Below are positions 17,887 through 27,869 of a stretch of 64,000 nt of DNA, one piece after another. Every line of letters begins with the position of its first letter. Positions within the stretch are counted from its first letter, which is position 1. The DNA lies in NCBI RefSeq assembly GCF_006120725.1, contig NZ_SWMU01000004.1, forward strand, positions 62,001 through 126,000. The letters run 5' to 3'. This DNA is from Mesohalobacter halotolerans (GTDB taxonomy: Bacteria > Bacteroidota > Bacteroidia > Flavobacteriales > Flavobacteriaceae). The translations under genes and the position numbers were made by a program. The notes below the pieces were generated by a model. It searched no databases. It was not told where the DNA came from and saw only the letters and a list, made by a program, of their open reading frames with translations.

Positions 17887-19563
17887 ATGAATTTAAACTG
17901 GTTTAAAAAAGGTGTAGTTTATCAAATTTACCCGAGAAGCTTTAAAGATAGTAATGCAGATGGAATTGGAGACTTAAAAGGAATTACGTCAAAACTAGAT
18001 TACATCAAATCATTAAACGTTGACATTATTTGGATTAGCCCAATTTTCAAATCCCCAAATAAGGATAATGGATATGATGTAAGCGATTATTGTGCAATTA
18101 TGCCGGAGTTTGGTACAATGTCAGATTTCGATGAACTATTAAATGAGGCACATCAAAGAGATTTAAAAATCGTACTTGACCTTGTACCAAATCATACTTC
18201 GGATAAGCACAGCTGGTTTAAGAAAGCCAAACAAAGCAAAAATAGTCCCTACAGAGATTTTTATATTTGGAAAAAACCAAGTCCAGACGGAGGACCACCT
18301 AACAATTGGAAATCTTTTTTTGGAGGATCTGCCTGGACTTTTGACGATAGTACAGAAGAATATTACTTGCACCTTTTTACAAAATACCAACCAGATTTAA
18401 ATTGGGAAAACCCCAAAGTTAGAGAAGGGATTTATGAGGTGATGAGGTTTTGGTTGGATAAAGGTATAGATGGATTTAGGATGGATGTGGTAAGTTTATT
18501 ATCAAAAGATTTGAGTTTTGAAAATATTGATCCTAATATCGGATTTAGAAAAATCATAGAAAAACACTACGCTAATGGCCCTAAAATCCATCAATATTTA
18601 CATGAAATGCATGAAAAAGTCATGAAACATTACGATGCATTTTCAATGGGTGAAGGTGTTGGTATAACCCAAGATAATGCACATCTCTATGTTGGTGAAG
18701 ATCGAAAAGAACTCGATATGATATATCATTTTGACATCTTAGAAAATAATATTATCAATGGCAAATATGAAGACATATCAGAATTTGAGCTTATTAATAT
18801 CAAAAACATATTTAGAGGGTGGCAAAAAGTGATGACCAAAGGTGGTTGGATTGCCAATGCTCTTGGTAATCATGATTTTGCCCGTTTAGTATCACGTTTT
18901 GGCAATGATAAAAAATATCATAAAGAATCTGCGAAAATGTTGATAACGCTTATGGCTACTCAAAATGGTACGCTTAATATATATCAGGGAGATGAAATTG
19001 GGATGACAAATATACAATTAGACAATATTGAAGAGGTCAATGATATACAATCCAGAAACTTCTACTATGAAAATTTAGAATCTCAAAAATTCTCAGAAGA
19101 AGAAGCGCTAGAAATGATAAATAATGAAGGTAGAGATAATGCCAGAACGCCAATGCAATGGAATAAAGAAGATTATGCTGGTTTTTCTGAAATTCAACCT
19201 TGGCTACAAGTCAATCCAAACTTTGAAAAAATAAATGTAGAGCAACAAATCGCTGATTCTGAATCAGTATTAAATTACTATAGGTCTATTTTAGCTCTCA
19301 AAAAAGAGCATAATGTCTTCACATATGGAAAATTTGAAGAATTTGAAAAAAATAATAAAAATATTTACACATACAGTAAAACACTTGGTTATCAGAAGAT
19401 TGTTGTCTTTTTAAACTTTTCAGAATTCGAAAACGTTATCGATTATGAATTTGGAAATGAAAAAAATTATGATTTGTTAATAAATAATTATAAATTTGTT
19501 ACGAAAACATTAGAGAATATTTGTTTAAAACCTTATCAATCAATAATTTTCAATGTCAATTAA
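17887..19563 (+). CDS. GH13 alpha-glucosidase (oligo-1,6-glucosidase-like)
   Basis: The 558-residue enzyme has the GH13 TIM barrel with catalytic Asp200 (GFRMDV), Glu256 (MGEGVG) and Asp330 (GNHD), as well as DLVPNHTSD near 98-106 and NARTPMQW, found in the oligo-1,6-glucosidase/alpha-glucosidase subgroup. Val201 follows the nucleophile; in the characterised Bacillus enzymes Val at this position goes with alpha-1,6 cleavage while Thr or Ala goes with alpha-1,4, so an isomaltose-like substrate is inferred. No signal peptide is seen, so it should act in the cytoplasm on oligosaccharides brought in through SusC. It heads an operon with susC and susD, 26 bases apart. Confidence 0.92.
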   Translation: MNLNWFKKGVVYQIYPRSFKDSNADGIGDLKGITSKLDYIKSLNVDIIWISPIFKSPNKDNGYDVSDYCAIMPEFGTMSDFDELLNEAHQRDLKIVLDLVPNHTSDKHSWFKKAKQSKNSPYRDFYIWKKPSPDGGPPNNWKSFFGGSAWTFDDSTEEYYLHLFTKYQPDLNWENPKVREGIYEVMRFWLDKGIDGFRMDVVSLLSKDLSFENIDPNIGFRKIIEKHYANGPKIHQYLHEMHEKVMKHYDAFSMGEGVGITQDNAHLYVGEDRKELDMIYHFDILENNIINGKYEDISEFELINIKNIFRGWQKVMTKGGWIANALGNHDFARLVSRFGNDKKYHKESAKMLITLMATQNGTLNIYQGDEIGMTNIQLDNIEEVNDIQSRNFYYENLESQKFSEEEALEMINNEGRDNARTPMQWNKEDYAGFSEIQPWLQVNPNFEKINVEQQIADSESVLNYYRSILALKKEHNVFTYGKFEEFEKNNKNIYTYSKTLGYQKIVVFLNFSEFENVIDYEFGNEKNYDLLINNYKFVTKTLENICLKPYQSIIFNVN

Positions 19564-19589
19564 TATGAATAATTTTAAACCTAAATACA

Positions 19590-22500
19590 ATGAAAAAAAT
19601 GTTACTTAAACACGCTTTTTACATTATAGCGATGCTGTTTAGCACAGCTATGCTAGCACAAGTCACGGTGACGGGTGTGGTTTCCGATCAAATGGGGCCT
19701 TTGCCTGGCGTAAATGTGTTAGAAAAAGGAACCCAGAATGGTACAGTTACGGGTTTTGATGGTGATTTCACGTTAGAAGTTGCTGAAGATGCCACATTAG
19801 TATTCAGCTATGTTGGCTTTAAAACTCAAGAAGTTGCTGTAGATGGACAAACTACAATTAACGTTACATTGGTCGAAGATGCAGCTAAGCTCGATGAGGT
19901 TGTTGTGATTGGTTATGGGACAACAACCGTAAAAGATGCTACAGGCTCAGTATCCTCTGTAGCTTCTGAAGATTTTAACGGAGGTGTAATTTCTTCACCT
20001 GAGCAATTAATACAAGGTAAAACCGCAGGTGTTCAAATTTCTGTAGCAAGTGGTGAACCGGGTGCTGCTGCAAATATTCGTATTAGAGGTTCTAATTCTA
20101 TTCGATCTAATAACAATCCATTATTTGTAGTAGATGGAATACCGTTATCAGATCAAGGAACAGTGCCGGCTACTGGTGGGATAATTGATGGTGGTAGTAC
20201 GCCACGAAATCCCTTAAGCTTTATAAACCCCAATGATATAGAAAGTATATCTATTTTAAAAGATGCTTCTGCAACAGCCATATATGGTTCAAGAGGTGCA
20301 AACGGTGTTGTTATAGTCACAACAAAATCCGGAAAAGCAGCCAAAGGTGGTGTTTTTACGTTTTCTTCAAATTTAAGTGTGTCTTCTCCTGCTAATGATT
20401 TCGATTTATTCGATGCAGAAGCTTATAAAACAAACATATTAGACGTGACTGGAAGCCCAGTACCAAATGTTGATGATACTGGTGCTAATACAGACTGGCA
20501 GGATGTTATTACCCGAACTACATTTTCATCTGAAAACAACTTAACCTATTCAAGAGCTTACACAGATGGTAATTTAAGAGCAAGTTTTTCTTATACAGAT
20601 CAACAAGGTGTTTTAGAAGAATCTTCTCAGGAGAGAATTGTTGGAAGATTAAATTTAAGACATCGGTTTTTTGACGATAAATTAAAACTTCAAATTCAAT
20701 CTTCCATTGCAAGAGTTAATGATGAATCGCCATTTATAGGTGCTCAGGCAGGAGCAAGTGGTAATATTATAGGTTCTGCATATTCTGCCCCTCCTACATG
20801 GCCAAATGATCCAGACTTTTTTGTAGAAGGAAATAGACTTAATCCTGCTAACATATTAGCTTATTACGATTCAAACACAAAAACAAATAGATTACTCTTA
20901 AATGGTTCCCTTGAATATGAGATTAATAGTAATTTTTCAGCTAAATTAAACCTAGGTTATGACAATTCAGATGCTGAAGCTGAGTCTTTAGCAACAGCTG
21001 ATTTTAACAATAATCCTGGAGTTTCTGGTGAAGGTCGTGCATCTTTTAACACTTTAGAAGCTACCAGTAAGTTACTAGAAGCTACGGTTAACTATAAAAA
21101 GGATTTTGATAACTCTAACTTAGATATCATCATAGGTTACTCCTTTCAAGACTTTAGACGAAAGGGTTTAAACTCACAAGGTTGGGGACTAGGCTTTAAT
21201 GCAAATTTATCAAACAGTGTTGGTGCTTTACAGTCTAGGATACGTGGAACTTATCAGCAATTCGGTTATGATTCGGATGGAAGTTTTTTAAATAGGCTTT
21301 TCCCTTTTGATGATACTGATGAGCTACCCTTTTTCGTTCAGCCTTTTGAATCTTTAGTGGTGGACACATTTGATAATACTGATGAGTTGCAATCCTTTTT
21401 TGGTAGAGCTAACTATTCTTTAAATGATAAATTTTTATTTACAGCTACAGTAAGAGCTGACGGTTCGTCTCGTTTTGGTAGTGATTACCAATATGGTATT
21501 TTCCCATCTGGTGCTTTTGCTTGGAAACTATCTGAAGAAGATTTTATAGGTGATAATGTTTCAACATTAAAGCTCAGATTGAGTAGCGGTGTAACTGGTA
21601 ACCAAGCTGGTTTAGGTTATGCCCAATTTTTAAAGAGACAACGCTTTGCCGCACCAGGGATTGGAGATGATGGAAATGTTAACAGACCTGGATTGGCTAC
21701 TGTTGCAGTACAGAATGAGGAGTTAAAATGGGAATCCACGTTAGACATGAACTTAGGTATAGATTTTGGTTGGAATTTTGACAGAATCAGAGGTTCTTTT
21801 GATGTTTACCGTAAAGAAACAAGTGATTTGTTGTTTAGACAAGCTGCTGCTGCACCAGCTTTTGACCCTTTTGTATTTAGAAATTTACAAGATGGTAAAG
21901 TAATAAACCAAGGTATAGAATTAAACCTAGGCTATGATTTTATTGCAACAGAAGACTCTAATTTTTCTGTAGACTTTAATATTGCCTATAATGATAATAC
22001 TGTTGAAGGTTTAAATGGAACCACCGCAGAGTTTGGTGCCTTAAACGGTCCTGGGCTGACTAATGCTTTTGTACAACGTTTAGGGGAAGGGCGTTCGTTA
22101 TTTTCATACTATTTAGCAGAATACTCTGAAGACGAAAACGGTGAGCCTAATTTCTCACCAGATGACAAAAAATTTGTCGATAAAGATGGATTACCGGATA
22201 TCACAACAGGCTTATCCTTAAATTATACTTTAGGTAATTTTGATGCTTCTGCATTTTTTACGGGTCAATTTGGTTTTTATGTGTATAATAATACAGCAAA
22301 TGCTTTTCTTAACAGAACAACATTTGCAACAAACAGAAACGCCACACCAGAGGCTTTAACAAGACAATCACAAGAAATTTCAACACTTTATTTAGAAAAG
22401 GGTGATTTTGTAAGATTACAAAACCTTTCACTAGGTTATAACTTTACACTTAATGAAAACAGCACTTTAGATTCATTGAGAATTTCAGTCAATGGGCAAA

Positions 22501-22652
22501 ACTTATTTCTAATCACTGGTTATAGTGGTTTAGATCCTGAAGTATCTTCTAATACCGGTGACGGTGGAACTGGAATACCAAGTGCCAGTATAGACTATAC
22601 ATCATTTCCAAGACCAAGAACGATAACACTTGGTTTAAATGCAAAATTTTAA
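19590..22652 (+). CDS. SusC/RagA-family TonB-dependent outer-membrane transporter
   Basis: The 1020-residue protein has a signal peptide (about 1-23, ending MLAQ), a carboxypeptidase-regulatory-like domain (about 24-105), the SusC signature LDEVVVIGYGTTTVKDATGSV, a plug domain with IRIRGSNSIRSNNNPLFVVDG and a C-terminal beta-barrel ending in an aromatic residue (Phe). It imports oligosaccharides across the outer membrane using TonB energy, with the SusD lipoprotein as lid. It is located between the GH13 gene and susD, which makes an alpha-glucan substrate plausible. Length is normal for the family, and no break was found. Confidence 0.95.
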   Translation: MKKMLLKHAFYIIAMLFSTAMLAQVTVTGVVSDQMGPLPGVNVLEKGTQNGTVTGFDGDFTLEVAEDATLVFSYVGFKTQEVAVDGQTTINVTLVEDAAKLDEVVVIGYGTTTVKDATGSVSSVASEDFNGGVISSPEQLIQGKTAGVQISVASGEPGAAANIRIRGSNSIRSNNNPLFVVDGIPLSDQGTVPATGGIIDGGSTPRNPLSFINPNDIESISILKDASATAIYGSRGANGVVIVTTKSGKAAKGGVFTFSSNLSVSSPANDFDLFDAEAYKTNILDVTGSPVPNVDDTGANTDWQDVITRTTFSSENNLTYSRAYTDGNLRASFSYTDQQGVLEESSQERIVGRLNLRHRFFDDKLKLQIQSSIARVNDESPFIGAQAGASGNIIGSAYSAPPTWPNDPDFFVEGNRLNPANILAYYDSNTKTNRLLLNGSLEYEINSNFSAKLNLGYDNSDAEAESLATADFNNNPGVSGEGRASFNTLEATSKLLEATVNYKKDFDNSNLDIIIGYSFQDFRRKGLNSQGWGLGFNANLSNSVGALQSRIRGTYQQFGYDSDGSFLNRLFPFDDTDELPFFVQPFESLVVDTFDNTDELQSFFGRANYSLNDKFLFTATVRADGSSRFGSDYQYGIFPSGAFAWKLSEEDFIGDNVSTLKLRLSSGVTGNQAGLGYAQFLKRQRFAAPGIGDDGNVNRPGLATVAVQNEELKWESTLDMNLGIDFGWNFDRIRGSFDVYRKETSDLLFRQAAAAPAFDPFVFRNLQDGKVINQGIELNLGYDFIATEDSNFSVDFNIAYNDNTVEGLNGTTAEFGALNGPGLTNAFVQRLGEGRSLFSYYLAEYSEDENGEPNFSPDDKKFVDKDGLPDITTGLSLNYTLGNFDASAFFTGQFGFYVYNNTANAFLNRTTFATNRNATPEALTRQSQEISTLYLEKGDFVRLQNLSLGYNFTLNENSTLDSLRISVNGQNLFLITGYSGLDPEVSSNTGDGGTGIPSASIDYTSFPRPRTITLGLNAKF

Positions 22653-22673
22653 AAACAAAAAATAATTAATGTT

Positions 22674-24299
22674 ATGAAAAAACAAATAAAACTTATAATA
22701 TTCTTTTTTTCTATAGCTCTTGTACAGTTTTCATGTACAGATCTAGAAATAGAAGAGACAGATTCAATCCTCGCAGAAAACTTTAGTGGTTTAACTGCAG
22801 AGGAGGCAAATAGTTCTTTGACTAATATGTATAATAGCTTAAACAACTTCATTGCAACGCAAGAAAATTTATATGCCCTAAGTGAGGTTACTTCTGACGC
22901 ACTATTGATTCCAACTAGAGGTTCAGACTGGGGTGACAACGGGCTATGGAGACAACTTCACCAACACACCTGGAATCCAGACCATAGATTCATTACCAAT
23001 ACATGGAATGAATGGAATGGACTTCAGCTAAATGCTTCAGAAATTATTGATGACAGAACACCAGCATCAGCTGAAGCTAAGGGTGAAGCCCACTTTTTAA
23101 GAGCACTTGCAATGTTTATTATTCTCGATCATTACGGTCAGGTACCATTCAGAGACACAAAAGCTTTACCTTCAGTTGATCCTGAGGTTTTTACAGGTGC
23201 AGATGCAGTAAACTTTATTGTAGAAGATTTAAATACTGCAATTTCTAGTTTACCAGATGCTACTCCTAATGGAGATAATCAAAGAGCTACAAAAACTTCT
23301 GCTCAACTTTTACTGGCTAAAGTATTGTTAAATAAACATGTATACACTGATACTGAAGTTAATAATGCAGATATGAACCAAGTAATTTCATTAGTTGATG
23401 ATATAACTAATACAGGTTTTCAACTGCATGATGGTTATTATGATATCTTTAAGGAAGATGCTGATAGCGAGACTATTTGGTACAGACCAAGAGCTGTTGG
23501 AGAAAGAACTTTCCATACTTTACACTATAATTCTACCGAATTAGGTGGCGGCGGTTGGAATGGATTCTCAACACTTGCAGAATATTATGACTTATATGAA
23601 GGAGATCCTAATAGCAATAGAGTAGATTTAGATGGAAATCTATTAGACGGTCAAGAAGAAAGAAGAGGTGGTGTTCCTCCTCAAGGTATTCCTATTGGCG
23701 ATGCAACCGACCCACTCTTACAGGGCGATGAAAACGGTGATGGATTTGTAGATGGCTCTAACGTTGGTAGTGGATATTTGATAGGACAGCAATACGCCCC
23801 TGATGGTAGCCCTCTTGAAGATAGAAACGGTAATCCGCTAAACTTCACAAGAGACTTCTTTGATGCAGGTTCTGGTGAGCCGAGTTTAGTGGGTAATAAT
23901 GAAGTTACAGGGATAAGAGTGATTAAATACAATCCAAGATTTGGAGGAGGATTCCAAAATCATCTTATTTATATGAGATATGCAGATGCTTATCTAATGA
24001 AAGCAGAGGCCATGTTTAGATCTGGGCAAGACCCTACAACAATGATTAATGATTTGAGATCACTCAGAGGGGCTTCGCCACTCAGTTCAGTATCAGAACA
24101 AGATATTTTGGATGAGAGAGGTAGAGAATTATTCACTGAGACATGGAGAAGAAATGATTTAATACGTTTTGGACAATATACTAGAGACTGGGCTTTTAAA
24201 GACCCTAGCGCTGTCAATAATCCAGACAGAAAATTGTTCCCAATACCTGCAACTCAAGTAAATTTAAATCCTAATTTAGTACAAAATCCAGGTTACTAA
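22674..24299 (+). CDS. SusD/RagB-family glycan-binding lipoprotein
   Basis: The 541-residue protein starts with a lipoprotein signal (ALVQFSC) and has the SusD fold: an N-terminal TPR-rich region with EAKGEAHFLRALAMFIILDHYG, the central variable part, and the C-terminal segment RYADAYLMKAEAMFR followed by DERGRELFTETWRRNDLIRFG. It binds sugar at the cell surface and closes over the SusC barrel. The gap to susC is 21 bases, and a terminator follows 24 bases downstream, so it is the last gene of the GH13-susCD transcript. Confidence 0.95.
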   Translation: MKKQIKLIIFFFSIALVQFSCTDLEIEETDSILAENFSGLTAEEANSSLTNMYNSLNNFIATQENLYALSEVTSDALLIPTRGSDWGDNGLWRQLHQHTWNPDHRFITNTWNEWNGLQLNASEIIDDRTPASAEAKGEAHFLRALAMFIILDHYGQVPFRDTKALPSVDPEVFTGADAVNFIVEDLNTAISSLPDATPNGDNQRATKTSAQLLLAKVLLNKHVYTDTEVNNADMNQVISLVDDITNTGFQLHDGYYDIFKEDADSETIWYRPRAVGERTFHTLHYNSTELGGGGWNGFSTLAEYYDLYEGDPNSNRVDLDGNLLDGQEERRGGVPPQGIPIGDATDPLLQGDENGDGFVDGSNVGSGYLIGQQYAPDGSPLEDRNGNPLNFTRDFFDAGSGEPSLVGNNEVTGIRVIKYNPRFGGGFQNHLIYMRYADAYLMKAEAMFRSGQDPTTMINDLRSLRGASPLSSVSEQDILDERGRELFTETWRRNDLIRFGQYTRDWAFKDPSAVNNPDRKLFPIPATQVNLNPNLVQNPGY

Positions 24300-24322
24300 T
24301 ATTGTTTAAATTTTGTTTATTT

Positions 24323-24351
24323 AAAGGGATATTTCTAATATCCCTTTTTTT
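24323..24351 (+). terminator. Terminator of the GH13-susC-susD operon
   Basis: AAAGGGATAT and ATATCCCTTT form a 10-bp stem around a 5-base loop, continued by a T run. It means that the FG-GAP genes from 24528 need their own promoter or depend on read-through. No convincing promoter was recognised in 24352-24527. Confidence 0.85.
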
Positions 24352-24527
24352 ATGGTTTTATCTTAAATTTATTATCCAGTATTTATAATCTATATCTTAA
24401 TTTGATTGATTATGAGAGATTTATTTAATAATTTTACATCTCTTTTGTTTTAGAAAAATTGTATAAATATCAGACATTATCTATGAATAGAAAAAAATGT
24501 AACATTAATAGACTTAAAAGATACTTG

Positions 24528-27500
24528 ATGAATTGTAAATTGATTTCCATTTTTTGTTTGTCTATAATGTTAAGCTCATGTAGTAGATATAAAACAAATA
24601 CGATAAAAAAACCTATAGAAAATAAACTTTTTACTTTGCTAAGCCCTGATAGTACAGGGGTAAAATTCTTTAATGAAGTTATCAATCAAAAAAACTTTAA
24701 TATTTTCAAATACCGTAATTTTTACAATGGTGGTGGTGTTGCAATAGGTGATATTAATAATGATGGTTTACCAGATATCTATCTCACCGCAAATATGAAA
24801 CCAAATAAACTTTACTTAAATAAAGGTGATTTTAAGTTTGAAGACATATCAAAATCAGCTGGAATACAAGGTGATAAACCATGGTCTACAGGAGTAGTTA
24901 TGGCAGATGTTAACCAAGACGGTTTATTAGATATCTATGTAAGTAATGCCGGTAATATGGAAGGCAATAACCACGACAATGAATTATTCATCAATAACGG
25001 CGACTTAACCTTTGCAGAAAAAGCAAAAGACTACAACCTCGCCGAAACAGGTTTTTCTACCCATGCTTCGTTTTTCGACTATGATAAAGACGGCGATTTA
25101 GATGCTTATATTTTAAATAATTCTAACATCCCTGTAAGTAGTTTAGGCTATGCGCACCAAAGAGATAAAAGAGCTCAAGATTGGGAAAATGTTCCTCATA
25201 TATTCAGAGGTGTTGGTGATATGCTATTGAGAAATGATAATGGTAAATTTGTAGATGTTAGTGAAGAAGCCGGCATTTATGGCAGTTTAATTGGATTTGG
25301 TTTAGGCGTCATGATTACCGATATCAATAATGACTTGTATCCAGATATTTACATATCTAATGATTTTTATGAGCGCGACTATTTATACATTAATAATCAA
25401 GATGGTACGTTTAGTGAAGAAATAAAAAAATGGACCTCTCACCTATCCCTCTCTGCGATGGGTGTAGATATTCAGGATATTAACAATGATGGTCATTCAG
25501 ATATTTTTATTACAGATATGCTCCCGGATCCCGATCAGCGAATAAAATCTGTGATGGAATTTGAAGGCTATGATGTTTTTAAGCTCAAACAAAGTAAAGA
25601 CTTTTATCAACAATACATTCAAAATACACTTCAGCTCAATAATGGAAATGGTAGCTTTTCAGAAATTGCTAACTTTAGTGGAATATCAAAAACAGACTGG
25701 AGTTGGGCAGGACTTATATTTGATATGGATAATGATGGCTATAAAGATATCTATGTTACAAATGGTATTAATCACGATCTAACAGATTTAGATTTTGTAG
25801 ATTTTTTTGCTAATGAAATTATTCAAAAAATGGCTTTAACCGGAAAAAAACAAGCTATAGATTCCATTATTCAAAAAATGCCTCAAACACCTTTGCCGAA
25901 TTATGCTTTCAAAAACAACAAAGATCTCACTTTCAATAATAATACAGATAAGTGGGGATTTAGTAAACCTAGTTTCTCTAATGGGGCTGCTTATGGTGAT
26001 TTAGATAATGATGGAGATTTAGACTTGGTTGTGAATAATGTTAATATGCATTCATTTGTTTATCAAAACAATGCAGATAAAATGCTTGACAACCATTATT
26101 TAAAGATCAAACTGAATGGAACCGAGTCCAATAAATTTGCTATTGGCAGTTCAATAAAAGTTTACGCTAACGGTAAAGTATTTAAACAAGAACAAGTGCC
26201 CTCAAGAGGCTTTCAATCTTCAATGGATTATGTGCTTAATTTTGGCTTAGGAAAAGTAAACACCATAGATTCAATTAGAGTGATATGGCCGAGCAGTAAA
26301 ACTACACTACTTAAAGATGTAGCCACAAACCAACAATTGGTTTTAAATGAATCGGATGCCAGCGAAACCTATACACCAAAAACACCTCACAAAAAAGATT
26401 TGTTATTTGAAGAAGTCTCTCACAACCTCTTAGCTCACGATGAAAACGTGTACACCGATTTTGACCACGAAGGTCTGATTTCATCAAAAGTATCACAAGA
26501 AGGACCGGCTTTTGCAAAAGGTGATATTAACAATGATGGATTTAATGATCTATTTATTGGTGGGGGCAAAAATCAACAGGCAGCTGTTTACATAAATGAT
26601 CAAAACGGAAATTTTAAAATTCAACAAAATCCTGTTTTTCAGGATGATATTGAATTAGAAGATACTGCTGCAGCTTTTTTTGATGCTGATAATGATGGTG
26701 ATTTGGATTTGATGGTTGGCAATAGCGGTAATGAAGTCAATCGCAAGGAAGTCTATAAAGTTCGTTTATATATCAACGATGGAATAGGAAATTTTTCTAA
26801 ATCAGAGCAAAACATGCCCTACACCAACAATAATATTTCTGCCATAGCACCATATGATTTTGATGACGACGGAGATGTTGATGTTTTTGTGGCTTCTAGA
26901 AGTGTGGTTGGGACTTATGCTGTAGATCCTGAACATTTATTCTTAGAAAATACAGGTTATGGTTACTTTCAAGATGCGACAGAAAGATACGCTTATGATG
27001 TAAATAAAGCCGGAATGATCACAGATGCCATTTGGGAAGATATTGATGGTGATTCTAAAAAAGATTTAATTACAACATCAGATTGGGGCTCAACAACTAT
27101 TTATAAAAATACGGGCAGAAACCTCACTAAACTCGATACGACTTTAGATGATTATCACGGCTGGTGGAAAACTGTAACCGCATTTGATATAGATAATGAT
27201 GGAGACCTAGACCTAATTTTAGGGAATCAAGGGAGTAATACTTTGTACAAAGCAACTCGTAAAAATCCTATGAAATTATGGATTAATGATTATGACAATA
27301 ACGGTACTATAGAACAGATCTGTACAACAACTATTAATGATGGAGACTATCCGCTACACATGAAAAAAGAACTGACTAATCAAATTGTTTCTTTAAAAAA
27401 ACAAAACCTTAAAGCTTCAGATTATGCTAAAAGAACAATAAATGAACTTTTTTCAGAAGATATTATTAACAATACAATTGTTAAAAAAGCTAATACTATG

Positions 27501-27869
27501 GAATCTATCATTGCTGTAAATAATGGCAACGGTAACTTTAATATAAAAAAGCTACCACCCAGAACTCAGCTGTCTTCAGTCAATAGCATTATGGTAATAG
27601 ATGTGAATAAAGATGGTTTTAAAGATATCATTACGGGCGGTAATAATTTTGAACTTAAACCTCAATTTTCCAGACTCGATGCCAATTATGGTTCTGTACT
27701 TTTAAATGATAAGAACAATAATTTTGAATGGCAGGCCTATTCCGAAACTGGTTTTTTTATTAAAAATGAAGTTAAACACCTCAGCCGATTTAAAAGTAAA
27801 ATTGGTAAAAATTATGTATTAGTAGTAATTAATGATGATAAACCCAAGATTTTTGAACTTAATAACTAA
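24528..27869 (+). CDS. FG-GAP/VCBS-repeat lipoprotein with ASPIC/UnbV domain (copy 1)
   Basis: The protein has about 1113 residues when started at ATG 24528, which puts a good lipoprotein signal (SIMLSSC) at the N-terminus; the frame is open from 24459. It contains many calcium-loop repeats of the form DINNDGLPDIY, and a central ASPIC/UnbV domain at about residues 520-605 (PSRGFQSS, then NFGLG and VIWPSS), followed by a second block of FG-GAP repeats. Such repeats build beta-propellers that bind calcium and often other proteins or glycans. It is anchored to the envelope and probably faces outwards. Copy 2 follows directly with a 38-base overlap. Function is unknown. Confidence 0.88.
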   Translation: MNCKLISIFCLSIMLSSCSRYKTNTIKKPIENKLFTLLSPDSTGVKFFNEVINQKNFNIFKYRNFYNGGGVAIGDINNDGLPDIYLTANMKPNKLYLNKGDFKFEDISKSAGIQGDKPWSTGVVMADVNQDGLLDIYVSNAGNMEGNNHDNELFINNGDLTFAEKAKDYNLAETGFSTHASFFDYDKDGDLDAYILNNSNIPVSSLGYAHQRDKRAQDWENVPHIFRGVGDMLLRNDNGKFVDVSEEAGIYGSLIGFGLGVMITDINNDLYPDIYISNDFYERDYLYINNQDGTFSEEIKKWTSHLSLSAMGVDIQDINNDGHSDIFITDMLPDPDQRIKSVMEFEGYDVFKLKQSKDFYQQYIQNTLQLNNGNGSFSEIANFSGISKTDWSWAGLIFDMDNDGYKDIYVTNGINHDLTDLDFVDFFANEIIQKMALTGKKQAIDSIIQKMPQTPLPNYAFKNNKDLTFNNNTDKWGFSKPSFSNGAAYGDLDNDGDLDLVVNNVNMHSFVYQNNADKMLDNHYLKIKLNGTESNKFAIGSSIKVYANGKVFKQEQVPSRGFQSSMDYVLNFGLGKVNTIDSIRVIWPSSKTTLLKDVATNQQLVLNESDASETYTPKTPHKKDLLFEEVSHNLLAHDENVYTDFDHEGLISSKVSQEGPAFAKGDINNDGFNDLFIGGGKNQQAAVYINDQNGNFKIQQNPVFQDDIELEDTAAAFFDADNDGDLDLMVGNSGNEVNRKEVYKVRLYINDGIGNFSKSEQNMPYTNNNISAIAPYDFDDDGDVDVFVASRSVVGTYAVDPEHLFLENTGYGYFQDATERYAYDVNKAGMITDAIWEDIDGDSKKDLITTSDWGSTTIYKNTGRNLTKLDTTLDDYHGWWKTVTAFDIDNDGDLDLILGNQGSNTLYKATRKNPMKLWINDYDNNGTIEQICTTTINDGDYPLHMKKELTNQIVSLKKQNLKASDYAKRTINELFSEDIINNTIVKKANTMESIIAVNNGNGNFNIKKLPPRTQLSSVNSIMVIDVNKDGFKDIITGGNNFELKPQFSRLDANYGSVLLNDKNNNFEWQAYSETGFFIKNEVKHLSRFKSKIGKNYVLVVINDDKPKIFELNN

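Noticed and set aside
24459-24527. Longer N-terminus of the first FG-GAP protein
   Set aside because: Residues before Met24 are basic and would move the lipobox too far from the start; ATG 24528 gives a normal lipoprotein signal.
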